Source: Elusimicrobiota bacterium
Lineage (GTDB): Bacteria > Elusimicrobiota > Elusimicrobia > Elusimicrobiales > Elusimicrobiaceae
DNA length: 64,000 nt
Direction: 5' to 3'
NCBI GenBank assembly: GCA_009778915.1
Contig: WRFH01000001.1
Location: 410,551-474,550, forward strand
Made by a program: the position numbers and the translations under genes. Below, piece after piece: positions 52,532-59,982 of the stretch. The notes under the pieces are model-generated. The model ran no database searches. It saw only the letters and a list, made by a program, of their open reading frames with translations, and had not been told where the DNA came from. Every line of letters starts with the position of its first letter. Position 1 is the first letter of the stretch.

Positions 52532-52734
52532 TTTTTTCTCCTTTTCTTCTTTATGTTTGTTACTTTTTAATAAAATTATATAGTCCGCGCCATAAACCGT
52601 TTTTGCGAAAAAAAACCAGAACCGTAATACAAATCGGATCTGGTTATAAATATGGATAAAAAAATTCTTTTCATTTTATCCTCATAGGGTTATTCTCATA
52701 TTAAAAGTATAAAATTTTATTTTTTGTTCCGCAA

Positions 52735-52768
52735 GGGCCAAAGGACCTATTGTTAGGATAGGCCCTTT
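52735..52768 (+). terminator. Plus-strand terminator-like hairpin
   Basis: GGGCC...CCTAT/ATAGGCCC nested stem followed by TTTTT on the plus strand. There is no convincing plus-strand gene before it, so a small transcript from 52600-52765 is possible. It may also block the que/fol operon only weakly, since no T-run lies on the minus side. Confidence 0.45.
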
Positions 52769-52798
52769 TTACTCACTAAATCGGCGTTAAGCGTTTGG

Positions 52799-53404
52799 CT
52801 ATTTTATAAAATCTAAAAATTCGGCGCGGACTTCGGGTTTTTTGAAGACGCCGCGTATCGCGCTGGTTATCATGACCGCTTTATGTTTTTCCACGCCGCG
52901 GCTGCTCATGCACAAGTGCTGCGCTTTGCAGACCACCATTACGCCGAGCGGGTTTAAATGTTTCATCAGGCTGTCCGCGATTTCCGCCGACAGTTTTTCC
53001 TGGATTTGCAGACGGCGGGAATAAATTTCGACGAGCCTTGCGAGTTTTGACACGCCCAGCACGCGTTTGTTCGGCAGGTAACCTATGCTTATGGTGCCGA
53101 AGAAAGGCTGGAAATGATGTTCGCACGTTGAATAAAATTCTATGTCTTTTAAGACGACCATTTCGTCGCACGAGCCTTCGACAAAAGTTTTAAGCACACT
53201 CTCCGGGTTTTGTTTATAGCCGCCGAAAAGACGCTCCCAGCTTCTGACGACGCGGCGCGGCGTTTCAAGCAAGCCCTCCCTGTCCGGATTTTCGCCTATA
53301 TACGCTAAAATTTCTTTGATATTTTTTTCTATGGAATTTTCACGAATTTGTGCGTCTGCAGACTGAGACGCAGAAAGGGATTTTGTTTTATTATTTTCAC
53401 GCAT
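52799..53404 (-). CDS. folE: GTP cyclohydrolase I
   Basis: The 201-residue enzyme has the zinc site CEHHFQPF and CKAQHLCM, the fold motifs GENPDREGLLETPRRV and IGYLPNKRVLGVSKLARLVEIYSRRLQIQEKL, and SSRGVEKHKAVMITS. It makes 7,8-dihydroneopterin triphosphate, the first step to queuosine (and folate). The first about 23 residues are low-complexity and overlap queE by 76 bp; no other Met lies upstream of the core. Last gene of queD-queE-folE. Confidence 0.96.
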   Translation of the reverse strand: MRENNKTKSLSASQSADAQIRENSIEKNIKEILAYIGENPDREGLLETPRRVVRSWERLFGGYKQNPESVLKTFVEGSCDEMVVLKDIEFYSTCEHHFQPFFGTISIGYLPNKRVLGVSKLARLVEIYSRRLQIQEKLSAEIADSLMKHLNPLGVMVVCKAQHLCMSSRGVEKHKAVMITSAIRGVFKKPEVRAEFLDFIK

Positions 53405-53922
53405 AAATCAATGTTCTCCTGTTTGTTGTCCTGCGGCTGTAAGTAAAGCAGCCGGGAGGGGGAAAAATACTGGAAATATTTTTTTAAATCTTCAAGGTCA
53501 GTTTCCCGGTTTACCAAAATTTTTATGACGTGCGCGGCGTCCAGCATGCGCGCGTCGACGTATTTTTTGGGGGATACCGTGATATTTTCCGCGCCGGAGC
53601 CGTCAAAATAAACGGAGCCGTTTGTCTCCACGTGTACTTTAAGGCCTTCGGAAATTAAAAATTTTATCAATTCGCCCAGCGGCTGTTCCGCCGGTTCGCC
53701 GCCGGTGATTACCACGGTCCGCGCCGGATATTTTTTTATTTCGGCTAAAATCTGCGGCGCGGTCATTTTAAATTTTTCGGCGAAAACCGTGTCGCAGAAT
53801 TCGCAGGCCATCTGGCAGCCGGCCAGCCGCACGAACACCGCCGGGACGCCGGCGTAAAGCCCTTCGCCCTGGATGGAATAAAAAATTTCAGTCAGCCTGA
53901 ACAATGGCGCTTGCGTTTTCAT
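53329..53922 (-). CDS. queE: 7-carboxy-7-deazaguanine synthase (radical SAM)
   Basis: The 197-residue protein has the radical-SAM motif C-x3-C-x2-C (CQMACEFC), TEIFYSIQGEGLYAGVPAVFVRLAG, VVITGGEPAEQPLG and a C-terminal KFVKIP. QueE makes the 7-deazaguanine core from 6-carboxy-tetrahydropterin. The motif spacing is standard CxxxCxxC. It overlaps queD (35 bp) and folE (76 bp), so the set is one transcript. Confidence 0.95.
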   Translation of the reverse strand: MKTQAPLFRLTEIFYSIQGEGLYAGVPAVFVRLAGCQMACEFCDTVFAEKFKMTAPQILAEIKKYPARTVVITGGEPAEQPLGELIKFLISEGLKVHVETNGSVYFDGSGAENITVSPKKYVDARMLDAAHVIKILVNRETDLEDLKKYFQYFSPSRLLYLQPQDNKQENIDLCVKIIKQNPFLRLSLQTHKFVKIP

Positions 53923-54235
53923 TTTCCCAAAGTTCCGTTTGTTTCAGTTTAAGACCGCGCGCGGACAGAACGGCGGACACTTTGTCAAACAAATACCGCG
54001 CCATATTTTCCGCCGTCGGGTTTTCCACGAAATCGTTTAAATATTTATGGTCCGGCAGCGCGCCGTCGAGCAGTTTTTTCAGAACTTTAAAATCTTCCAC
54101 CATGCCGGTTTCTTTGACGGGGCCGTCTATCAAAAATTCCACTGTCCACGTGTGGCCGTGCAGATTATTGCAGTCCCCGTCGTAACGCGGCAGGCGGTGG
54201 GCGGAACTGAATTTGCGTTTTACTTTAAGCAGCAT
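53888..54235 (-). CDS. queD: 6-carboxy-tetrahydropterin synthase
   Basis: The 115-residue protein has the zinc and catalytic residues of QueD: FSSAHRLP, CNNLHGHTW with the catalytic Cys, GMVEDFKVLKKL, YLNDFVENPTAENMARYL and ELWENENASA. It converts dihydroneopterin triphosphate to 6-carboxy-tetrahydropterin for queuosine. It overlaps the DUF1189 gene upstream by 11 bp. queC and queF are not in this window. Confidence 0.96.
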   Translation of the reverse strand: MLLKVKRKFSSAHRLPRYDGDCNNLHGHTWTVEFLIDGPVKETGMVEDFKVLKKLLDGALPDHKYLNDFVENPTAENMARYLFDKVSAVLSARGLKLKQTELWENENASAIVQAD

Positions 54236-55010
54236 TTTGCACCTTCTTAGGATAATTATTCAAAATCTGCTGCAGGTATATGCCGCTTAAAAATAATTGG
54301 ACGAGCGCGATAAACGGAATTGTAACCGCGAAAATATTGAGCAGAAACAAAACCATAAAAGGCGTCTGCACGAAGACGGCTAGTTTGGGAAAAGTATTTT
54401 TAGGCACTTCGCGTTGCATGAAAGCGTTGACGACAAAACCCAGCAGCAGATTTATTACAAACCAATAAACGAACATTATAATAGCGGCGATAAGCATTCC
54501 CACGGCGGCCGCGCTTTGTATCGTCGACTGCATTACCTGGTTGCCCGAATATAGCTGCGCGAGCGCCGCGCCGTCGGTCCTGGGGAAATCTTTTTTAAAG
54601 TCAAAAGGCGTTTCTTTAGCCTCGCCTGCGCTGAAAACGAAGAAAGATTTTTTTGAGACGATAAGCAGCGTGTTGTTATTTGTAAAATCGGTTTCCGTCG
54701 GCGGGAATTCAAGCGCCGGGTTATACTGCGCGTAAAAGGTTTGCCCTCTGGTAAGCTGCGGCGGGATTTGCACTTTGTAAGGCTGCCCGTCGTTGATAAG
54801 CAGCTCCGCGTTTTTTACTTCGACCGGCGGCAGAGATTTTAAAAATACCGGAATCTGCGATATATATTTATTAATCAGCATAAATCCGCCGGCAAAAGTT
54901 ATTATGAAAATTATGACGGCGTATAAAAAGACGTATCCGCCGCTTTTTTTGGCCGTCAGCGTGTAATGTTTGAAGCTGAATAAATGTTTGTAAAAGTCAA
55001 CTATAATCAT
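54225..55010 (-). CDS. DUF1189 family membrane protein
   Basis: The 261-residue protein has an N-terminal membrane helix (YVFLYAVIIFIITFAGGFML), an extracytoplasmic domain (LINDGQPYKVQIPPQL, TLLIVSKKSFFVFSAGEAKETPF) and three C-terminal helices (MLIAAIIMFVYWFVINLLLGFVVNAF, FMVLFLLNIFAVTIPFIALVQLFL). Fits DUF1189, whose role is unknown. It is the first gene of the que/fol transcript. AGGAGAAAATCC precedes the ATG. Confidence 0.82.
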   Translation of the reverse strand: MIIVDFYKHLFSFKHYTLTAKKSGGYVFLYAVIIFIITFAGGFMLINKYISQIPVFLKSLPPVEVKNAELLINDGQPYKVQIPPQLTRGQTFYAQYNPALEFPPTETDFTNNNTLLIVSKKSFFVFSAGEAKETPFDFKKDFPRTDGAALAQLYSGNQVMQSTIQSAAAVGMLIAAIIMFVYWFVINLLLGFVVNAFMQREVPKNTFPKLAVFVQTPFMVLFLLNIFAVTIPFIALVQLFLSGIYLQQILNNYPKKVQNAA

Positions 55011-55065
55011 GGATTTTCTCCTGGTATTTAAAGTATATAAAATTTATAAGCGGCGTAAAAAATGA

Positions 55066-55098
55066 AAAAAAGCCCCGCGTTTTCGCGCGGGGCTTTTT
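55066..55098. terminator. Terminator after the giant pilin gene
   Basis: AGCCCCGCG/CGCGGGGCT stem with T-runs on both strands. It serves the 55113 gene on the minus strand. Confidence 0.85.
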
Positions 55099-55112
55099 AA
55101 TAAAACATTTAT

Positions 55113-57533
55113 TTAGCTTTTAGCTACGCATATATCCCCGTCCCATACCGGCGTGGCCGACGGGCAGGAGCAGGTTCCGGAAGAGTTTGTGGTTTGTCCT
55201 CCGGGGCAGGCTCTGCACTCCGTGCCTGTCCAGATAGGCGTGGCGGAAGGACAGCGGCAGGAACCTGAGCCGACAGGCACTTGTCCGCCCTGGCATTGAT
55301 TAACACACTGAGTGCCGTCCCATACGGGCGTATCAGAAGGGCAGCGGCAGGAACCTGAACCGACAGGCGTTTGCCCGCCGGTACACTGGTTAACGCACTC
55401 CGTGCCAGTCCACACTGGAGTGGAGTCAGGACAGCGGCAAGAACCAGAGCCCACAGGAACCTGTCCGCCCGGACATTGATTAATACACTGTGTGCCGGTC
55501 CAAACGGGAGTGTTGTCAGGACAGCGGCAAGAACCAGAACCTACGGGAACCTGTCCGCCCGGACATTGATTAATACACTGTGTGCCGGTCCAAACGGGAG
55601 TGTTGTCAGGACAGCGGCAAGAACCAGAGCCCACAGGAACCTGTCCGCCCGGACATTGATTAATACACTGTGTGCCGGTCCATACGGGAGTGGCATCAGG
55701 ACAGCGGCAGGAGCCTGAGCCTACAGGAACCTGTCCGCCCGGACATTGATTGATACACTGTGTGCCGGTCCATACGGGAGTGGCATCAGGGCAGCGGCAG
55801 GAACCTGAGCCTACAGGAACCTGTCCGCCGGAACATTGGTTAATACACTCGGTGCCGGTCCATACGGGAGTTGCGTCAGGACAACGGCAAGCTCCTCCAC
55901 CGACACCTACTTGTCCGCCGGGACACGCAACACATTCCGTTCCGTTAAAAACAGGCGTGCTTGAAGGGCATGAACAGTTTGTTCCGCTGGGACATGCAGA
56001 GCATTGAGTTCCGTCCCAGACCGGCATGTTACTGGGGCAGGAACAGCCGCCCATATTTTGATAACCCGTAGAAACCTGTCCGCCGGTACATTGGTTAACG
56101 CAATTATTGCCGTCCCAGAAAGGTTTGTCGCCAGGGCAAGTGCAGCCGCCCATATTTTGATAACCTGTGGAAACCTGTCCGCCTGTACACTGGATAACGC
56201 AATTAGAGCCGTCCCAGAAAGGTTTGTCTCCGGGGCAAGTGCAGCCGCCCATATTTTGATAACCCGTAGAAACTTGTCCGCCGGTACATTGGTTAACGCA
56301 ATTATTGCCGTCCCAGAAAGGCTTGTCTCCGGGGCAAGTGCAGCCGCCCATATTTTGATAGCCTGTGGAAACCTGTCCGCCTGTACACTGATTAACACAT
56401 TGGGTACCGTTCCAGAAAGGTGTGTCACCGGGGCAGGTGCAGCCGCCCATATTTTGATAGCCTGTGGAAACCTGTCCGCCGGTACATTGGTTAGCGCATT
56501 CAGTGCCGTCCCAAAAAGGTTTGTCTCCGGGGCAAGTGCAGCCGCCCATATTTTGATAGCCTGTGGAAACCTGCCCGCCGGTACACTGGATAATGCAATT
56601 AGAGCCGTCCCAGAAAGGTTTGTCGCCGGGACAAGTGCAGCCGCCCATATTTTGATAACCCGTAGAAACTTGTCCGCCGGTACATTGGTTAACGCAATTA
56701 TTGCCGTCCCAGAAAGGCTTGTCTCCGGGGCAGGTACAGCCTGATTGGTTTCCGTAACTTGTAGGAACCTGTCCCCCTGTACATCCTCCGGTACACTGCC
56801 CTCCTTGCCAAACCGGAGTGTCCGGCGGACACTGGCAGCTGCTTTGGCCGGAAGTGCAGGTTGCGGAACAGGTTGTACCATTCCATGTCGGCGCACTTGC
56901 CGGGCACTTGCACGCGCCGTTCTGGCAAATTTGGTTGCCTTTGCAGGCGGGGTCGCAGTTGAAAGTGCCGTTGCTTACTCCTCCGTTGCCGCCGTCGAGA
57001 TAATAAACAATATAGTCGCCGTTGGTTCCTATTTCCTGCCCATTAAGGGCAAGGCAGAGATTGTTTGCTCTGTCGTCGGTTATCGGCGCTTCGCAGTGTC
57101 TTTCGCCGGGGAACTGCGGCGAATCAGGAAAATAATTTTTGAAAACGTTCGTCATGCGGCTGTCGGTCCCGCTGACGTAAAGATATTCACCGTCGGTCAT
57201 TACTTTAAATTGTATCGTGCCGTCTGAAAGGGCAATAGTGCTGGGCGTGGTACTTTGCCCGTCGCCGAGCGTAATTATCAGGTCTTGCAGATTATCGGTG
57301 TAATTGCTGTTGGAATATTTGTATTCCGTTTCGGCCGTGAGTATCGCTTTAGCGGGGGACATGAGATTTGCAAATCTGCTTTTGTCGACTGCCGTAGTAT
57401 ATAACGGCCACGCGATGGCGGCCAGTATGGCTATAATAAGAACGACAACCCCCAGTTCAATTAATGTAAATGCTTTGTTGCCGCGCGGGGCAAGGCCGGT
57501 GAACCTTCGGCCGCTTTTTTTTTGCAAAGACAT
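55113..57533 (-). CDS. Giant prepilin with Cys-rich tandem-repeat body
   Basis: The 806-residue protein starts as a type IV prepilin: leader ending GNKA, then FTLIELGVVVLIIAILAAIAWPLYTTAVDK with Glu5. The leader is long (about 20 residues) and ends in Ala instead of Gly. About 170 residues of pilin-like head follow. From about residue 200 the body is tandem Cys-rich repeats: array A, about eight units of 33 residues (CTGGQVSTGYQNMGGCTCPG, then DKPFWDGNNCVNQ); array B, about ten units of 30 (CPGGQVPVGSGSCRCPDATP, then VWTGTQCINQ); and a short connector. Each unit has four Cys in an EGF/keratin-like pattern. Likely a surface fibre or adhesin assembled by the pilus system; unproven. AAGGAGGGTT precedes the start. 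Confidence 0.9.
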   Translation of the reverse strand: MSLQKKSGRRFTGLAPRGNKAFTLIELGVVVLIIAILAAIAWPLYTTAVDKSRFANLMSPAKAILTAETEYKYSNSNYTDNLQDLIITLGDGQSTTPSTIALSDGTIQFKVMTDGEYLYVSGTDSRMTNVFKNYFPDSPQFPGERHCEAPITDDRANNLCLALNGQEIGTNGDYIVYYLDGGNGGVSNGTFNCDPACKGNQICQNGACKCPASAPTWNGTTCSATCTSGQSSCQCPPDTPVWQGGQCTGGCTGGQVPTSYGNQSGCTCPGDKPFWDGNNCVNQCTGGQVSTGYQNMGGCTCPGDKPFWDGSNCIIQCTGGQVSTGYQNMGGCTCPGDKPFWDGTECANQCTGGQVSTGYQNMGGCTCPGDTPFWNGTQCVNQCTGGQVSTGYQNMGGCTCPGDKPFWDGNNCVNQCTGGQVSTGYQNMGGCTCPGDKPFWDGSNCVIQCTGGQVSTGYQNMGGCTCPGDKPFWDGNNCVNQCTGGQVSTGYQNMGGCSCPSNMPVWDGTQCSACPSGTNCSCPSSTPVFNGTECVACPGGQVGVGGGACRCPDATPVWTGTECINQCSGGQVPVGSGSCRCPDATPVWTGTQCINQCPGGQVPVGSGSCRCPDATPVWTGTQCINQCPGGQVPVGSGSCRCPDNTPVWTGTQCINQCPGGQVPVGSGSCRCPDNTPVWTGTQCINQCPGGQVPVGSGSCRCPDSTPVWTGTECVNQCTGGQTPVGSGSCRCPSDTPVWDGTQCVNQCQGGQVPVGSGSCRCPSATPIWTGTECRACPGGQTTNSSGTCSCPSATPVWDGDICVAKS
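55131..56860. repeat. Coding tandem repeats, 90-bp and 99-bp units
   Basis: The repeat body of the giant prepilin shows at DNA level two arrays: 90-bp units at about 55160-55920 and 99-bp units at about 56010-56780. Neighbouring units are nearly identical, so they may be copied by recombination and vary in number. Because the units are multiples of three, long empty frames appear on both strands; these are not genes. Confidence 0.9.
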
Positions 57534-57617
57534 AAAGAACCCTCCTTAACCTATTCTAAACGATAGCAAATTATACAGCGTTTTTCCAAATTTAAATAAC
57601 CCTGTTTTTTTTTTCAA

Positions 57618-57635
57618 AAACTATTATAATAGTTT
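57618..57635. promoter_or_regulatory. 18-bp perfect palindrome AAACTATTATAATAGTTT between divergent genes
   Basis: It contains TATAAT on both strands and lies between the giant prepilin and the 57686 gene. It is a candidate shared operator or overlapping promoter pair. A further TATAAT (57653-57658) may be the -10 for the plus-strand gene. Confidence 0.6.
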
Positions 57636-57685
57636 ATAGTATGATGTTAATATATAATAGTCACTTTTCTAATTAAAGAGGAGCT

Positions 57686-59653
57686 ATGAAAAAAAGTTTA
57701 TTCGCAGGTTTGATTTTATTATGCGCCGTTTTCGCGGCGGCGCAGGAAGCGCAGAAAATGGTTTCCTATTTTCCGACGCCGTACGCTGTTTACGACGTTA
57801 TAAACGCAAACGAGGCCACAATTAACGATAAAGGCCTTGCCGGCGGCACGGCTATTTCCGCCAGAAGCGTTAATATTTCTTTTCTCGACGTGGCTGATTC
57901 GCTGGACGTTACAACTTCAAAGCAGATAAATCCTACCAATATGGTGGTGGTAGGCGCGCACGACGCGAACGGAGTTTTGACCAAATCAGACGGCACGCCC
58001 TGCCAGGCCGGAGAGTTTTGCCAGGTCGGCGCGCTGAGCGTCGGCGGCGTTTTGCGGCTTAACCAGACTTTGGGAAAGGCCGCCGGCATAGTGACATCCA
58101 GAAACGACGTCCCGGGCGAACTGCATTTAATTGACACGTGGATTATGCATGACCAAAGTTTTAACAGACTGATTTTTCCGTATGCCAAACCGATGAATCC
58201 TGCCGTCCAGACTATGAGGTGGCTGCCTGTTCAGTATCGTACGGATTGTCCTAACGGCGACCTTTTAAACTGCGACCCCACGAAGAACAAAAATGTGCCG
58301 CCGCCGACCAGAGGGGCAGTCATAAAGAATCCGGATACCTGTACCTATGACGAGGTACTGGACGACCCTTATGGCGATCCGAGCGGTCCGAAGCATCAGG
58401 TCTTGAACCTGAACCCGGACACTTGCACGTATAAATGGTCAGTCCCTATTGCAACCTCTACGTTTCTTGTTATCGATGAAGCGCCGAACTGCAGGGTGGC
58501 CGCCGGCGCGTGGCAGGCGGTTGGACATTCAGTTGACCCTTGCCTTTATGATATTTTTACCGTGCCCGGCCAACCGCCTCTTAAAATCCCGCAGACCACT
58601 GCAGGTGTAGCCGCGGTTCCCAACGCCCTCGATACGTGTAACGGCAATGCCAGCGCCCCGTTCGTATGCCCGACGAATATAAAAACTCCGATAACGTGCT
58701 GGGACCTTACGATATCAAGCCAGCAACTGGGCGGCACCACTACGAATAACACCGGCGATACGAACAACAACAATAATAATACCACGTTCGCCCAGGTTTA
58801 TACGTATAACGTCGGCGTGCTGGTCAATTATAACCAAAGTCCGTTTACAAGGGACACGCTGCAAAGCAGCCCCTGCACCGGGAATTTTGACTGCCATACC
58901 GGCGGCGATAACGCGGCCGTTGACCCGCTTCAGATGGGAAGAGGCTGGGACCAGTTCTGGGCCAATACTTACACGCTCAACGGCAAAACGTTCGGCTCTT
59001 CCAGCTATCAACGTTTGAAATGCCAGCCGTGGTCGTTTGAATTTTATATAGGCGGGCAGCTGCACCAGCAGGCCGCGGTTTATAAAATGGTCTCCGGCAG
59101 CACCGTCCTGTGGGCGGCCGCCAAATATCTTGGCTGGGACAACGGCAAAATTATAGGAACGCTGTTTTTGGGCAATTTCCCGTCGCTGTCTTCCAGCAGT
59201 TATTTTTCCCAGATAGGTTCCACCCCGTACTGTCCTAATGGCGCCGATATGCAGAAAGTCTGCGCGCAGAAAGGTTATACGGATTATAAGTGTATACAAG
59301 CTATAACGATTCCGACGCAGACACGTACGCCCGTATTGTCCGCCGTGGCGGACGCGTCAGGCAAACAAGTGTCGAGCGCTTATTCATGCTCTGACCAGCA
59401 GGGAACTGCGACGATAGTCTCCTGTAAAGATTTAAACCCGGCTCCGCCGCCAGCCTCACCCTCATACACCTGCACGCAGCCGACGATACAACATATTGAC
59501 TGTAAAGAGGACCCTACCTGTTCGCACGATGTATATTCCGGCGGCGGCTGCGTGTGCACCGATAATTGCCAAAACCAGCCTTCTTTCAACTACGTGCCGC
59601 CGAAGAGTTATTATGCCAGGCAGGTGACCTGCTGCCCGGCTGTTGGTTCTTGA
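57686..59653 (+). CDS. Large Cys-rich secreted protein
   Basis: The 655-residue product has a signal peptide (SLFAGLILLCAVFAAAQ) and an early segment MVSYFPTPYAVYDVINANEATIND. A long beta-rich, Cys-containing body follows with repeated Cys motifs (NPDTCTYDEVLD, NPDTCTYKWS; CPNGDLLNCDP; CGGTCVCTDNCQN-like end). AGAGGAGCT precedes the ATG. It is divergent from the giant prepilin with a shared palindrome, so the two may act together. I recognise no family, although the size and Cys content recall pilus-associated adhesins. Function unknown. Confidence 0.75.
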   Translation: MKKSLFAGLILLCAVFAAAQEAQKMVSYFPTPYAVYDVINANEATINDKGLAGGTAISARSVNISFLDVADSLDVTTSKQINPTNMVVVGAHDANGVLTKSDGTPCQAGEFCQVGALSVGGVLRLNQTLGKAAGIVTSRNDVPGELHLIDTWIMHDQSFNRLIFPYAKPMNPAVQTMRWLPVQYRTDCPNGDLLNCDPTKNKNVPPPTRGAVIKNPDTCTYDEVLDDPYGDPSGPKHQVLNLNPDTCTYKWSVPIATSTFLVIDEAPNCRVAAGAWQAVGHSVDPCLYDIFTVPGQPPLKIPQTTAGVAAVPNALDTCNGNASAPFVCPTNIKTPITCWDLTISSQQLGGTTTNNTGDTNNNNNNTTFAQVYTYNVGVLVNYNQSPFTRDTLQSSPCTGNFDCHTGGDNAAVDPLQMGRGWDQFWANTYTLNGKTFGSSSYQRLKCQPWSFEFYIGGQLHQQAAVYKMVSGSTVLWAAAKYLGWDNGKIIGTLFLGNFPSLSSSSYFSQIGSTPYCPNGADMQKVCAQKGYTDYKCIQAITIPTQTRTPVLSAVADASGKQVSSAYSCSDQQGTATIVSCKDLNPAPPPASPSYTCTQPTIQHIDCKEDPTCSHDVYSGGGCVCTDNCQNQPSFNYVPPKSYYARQVTCCPAVGS

Positions 59654-59667
59654 CGCGTTTAACTTTA

Positions 59668-59700
59668 AAAATCCCCGCCCGTTACGGCGGGGATTTTTTA
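59668..59700 (+). terminator. Terminator after the 57686 gene
   Basis: AAATCCCCGCC/GGCGGGGATTT stem followed by TTTATTTTT. Confidence 0.8.
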
Positions 59701-59721
59701 TTTTTATGTCCGGCCTTTGTC

Positions 59722-59905
59722 CTTTTCCCTCGCCCCTCCGGGGGAGAGGGATAGGGTGAGGGGGAATTACTTTCTCCCCTTATAAGGGGAGTACCGCCGA
59801 AGGCGGGGAGGGGTTTTAAACCGGGGGACTAGCTTTTGTTAATCGGTACTGGTTCAAAACCCTTCCCCCGCTTCGCGGATACTTCCCTTATAAAGGGAAG
59901 AAAAT
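59722..59905. repeat. Intergenic repeat-like element with short hairpins
   Basis: GC-rich non-coding block: CCCTCGCCCCTCCGGGGGAGAGGG, CTCCCCTTATAAGGGGAG, CCGCCGAAGGCGG and CTTCCCTTATAAAGGGAAG, all local inverted repeats. Similar blocks are common as dispersed repeats in bacteria; only one copy lies here, so the assignment needs the genome. The rest of the 330-bp gap to 59983 is AT-rich promoter. Confidence 0.6.
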
Positions 59906-59949
59906 TATTATTTCAACTATTTTTACAGTCCCCATCACCCAAACCCATC

Positions 59950-59976
59950 TTGGCAATAGGAAAAAATTTGTATAAT
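59950..59976 (+). promoter_or_regulatory. Promoter of the TPR/SpoIID gene, leaderless type
   Basis: TTGGCA (59950-59955), 15-nt spacer, TATAAT (59971-59976). The ATG at 59983 starts 7 nt past the -10, so transcription would begin at or next to the start codon. Confidence 0.6.
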
Positions 59977-59982
59977 TTTTAT

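Noticed and set aside
55131-56860. CRISPR-like periodic repeat
   Set aside because: The units are tandem coding repeats of 90 and 99 bp without unique spacers; each unit encodes a four-Cys module in frame.
55371-56896. Long ORFs in other frames over the Cys-rich repeats (55371, 55907, 56004 and others)
   Set aside because: They arise because the repeats are 90 and 99 bp, both multiples of three. They have no start context and overlap a well-supported frame.
59836-59982. Extended N-terminus of the TPR/SpoIID gene
   Set aside because: It is encoded by the repeat block and promoter; the signal peptide begins at 59983.
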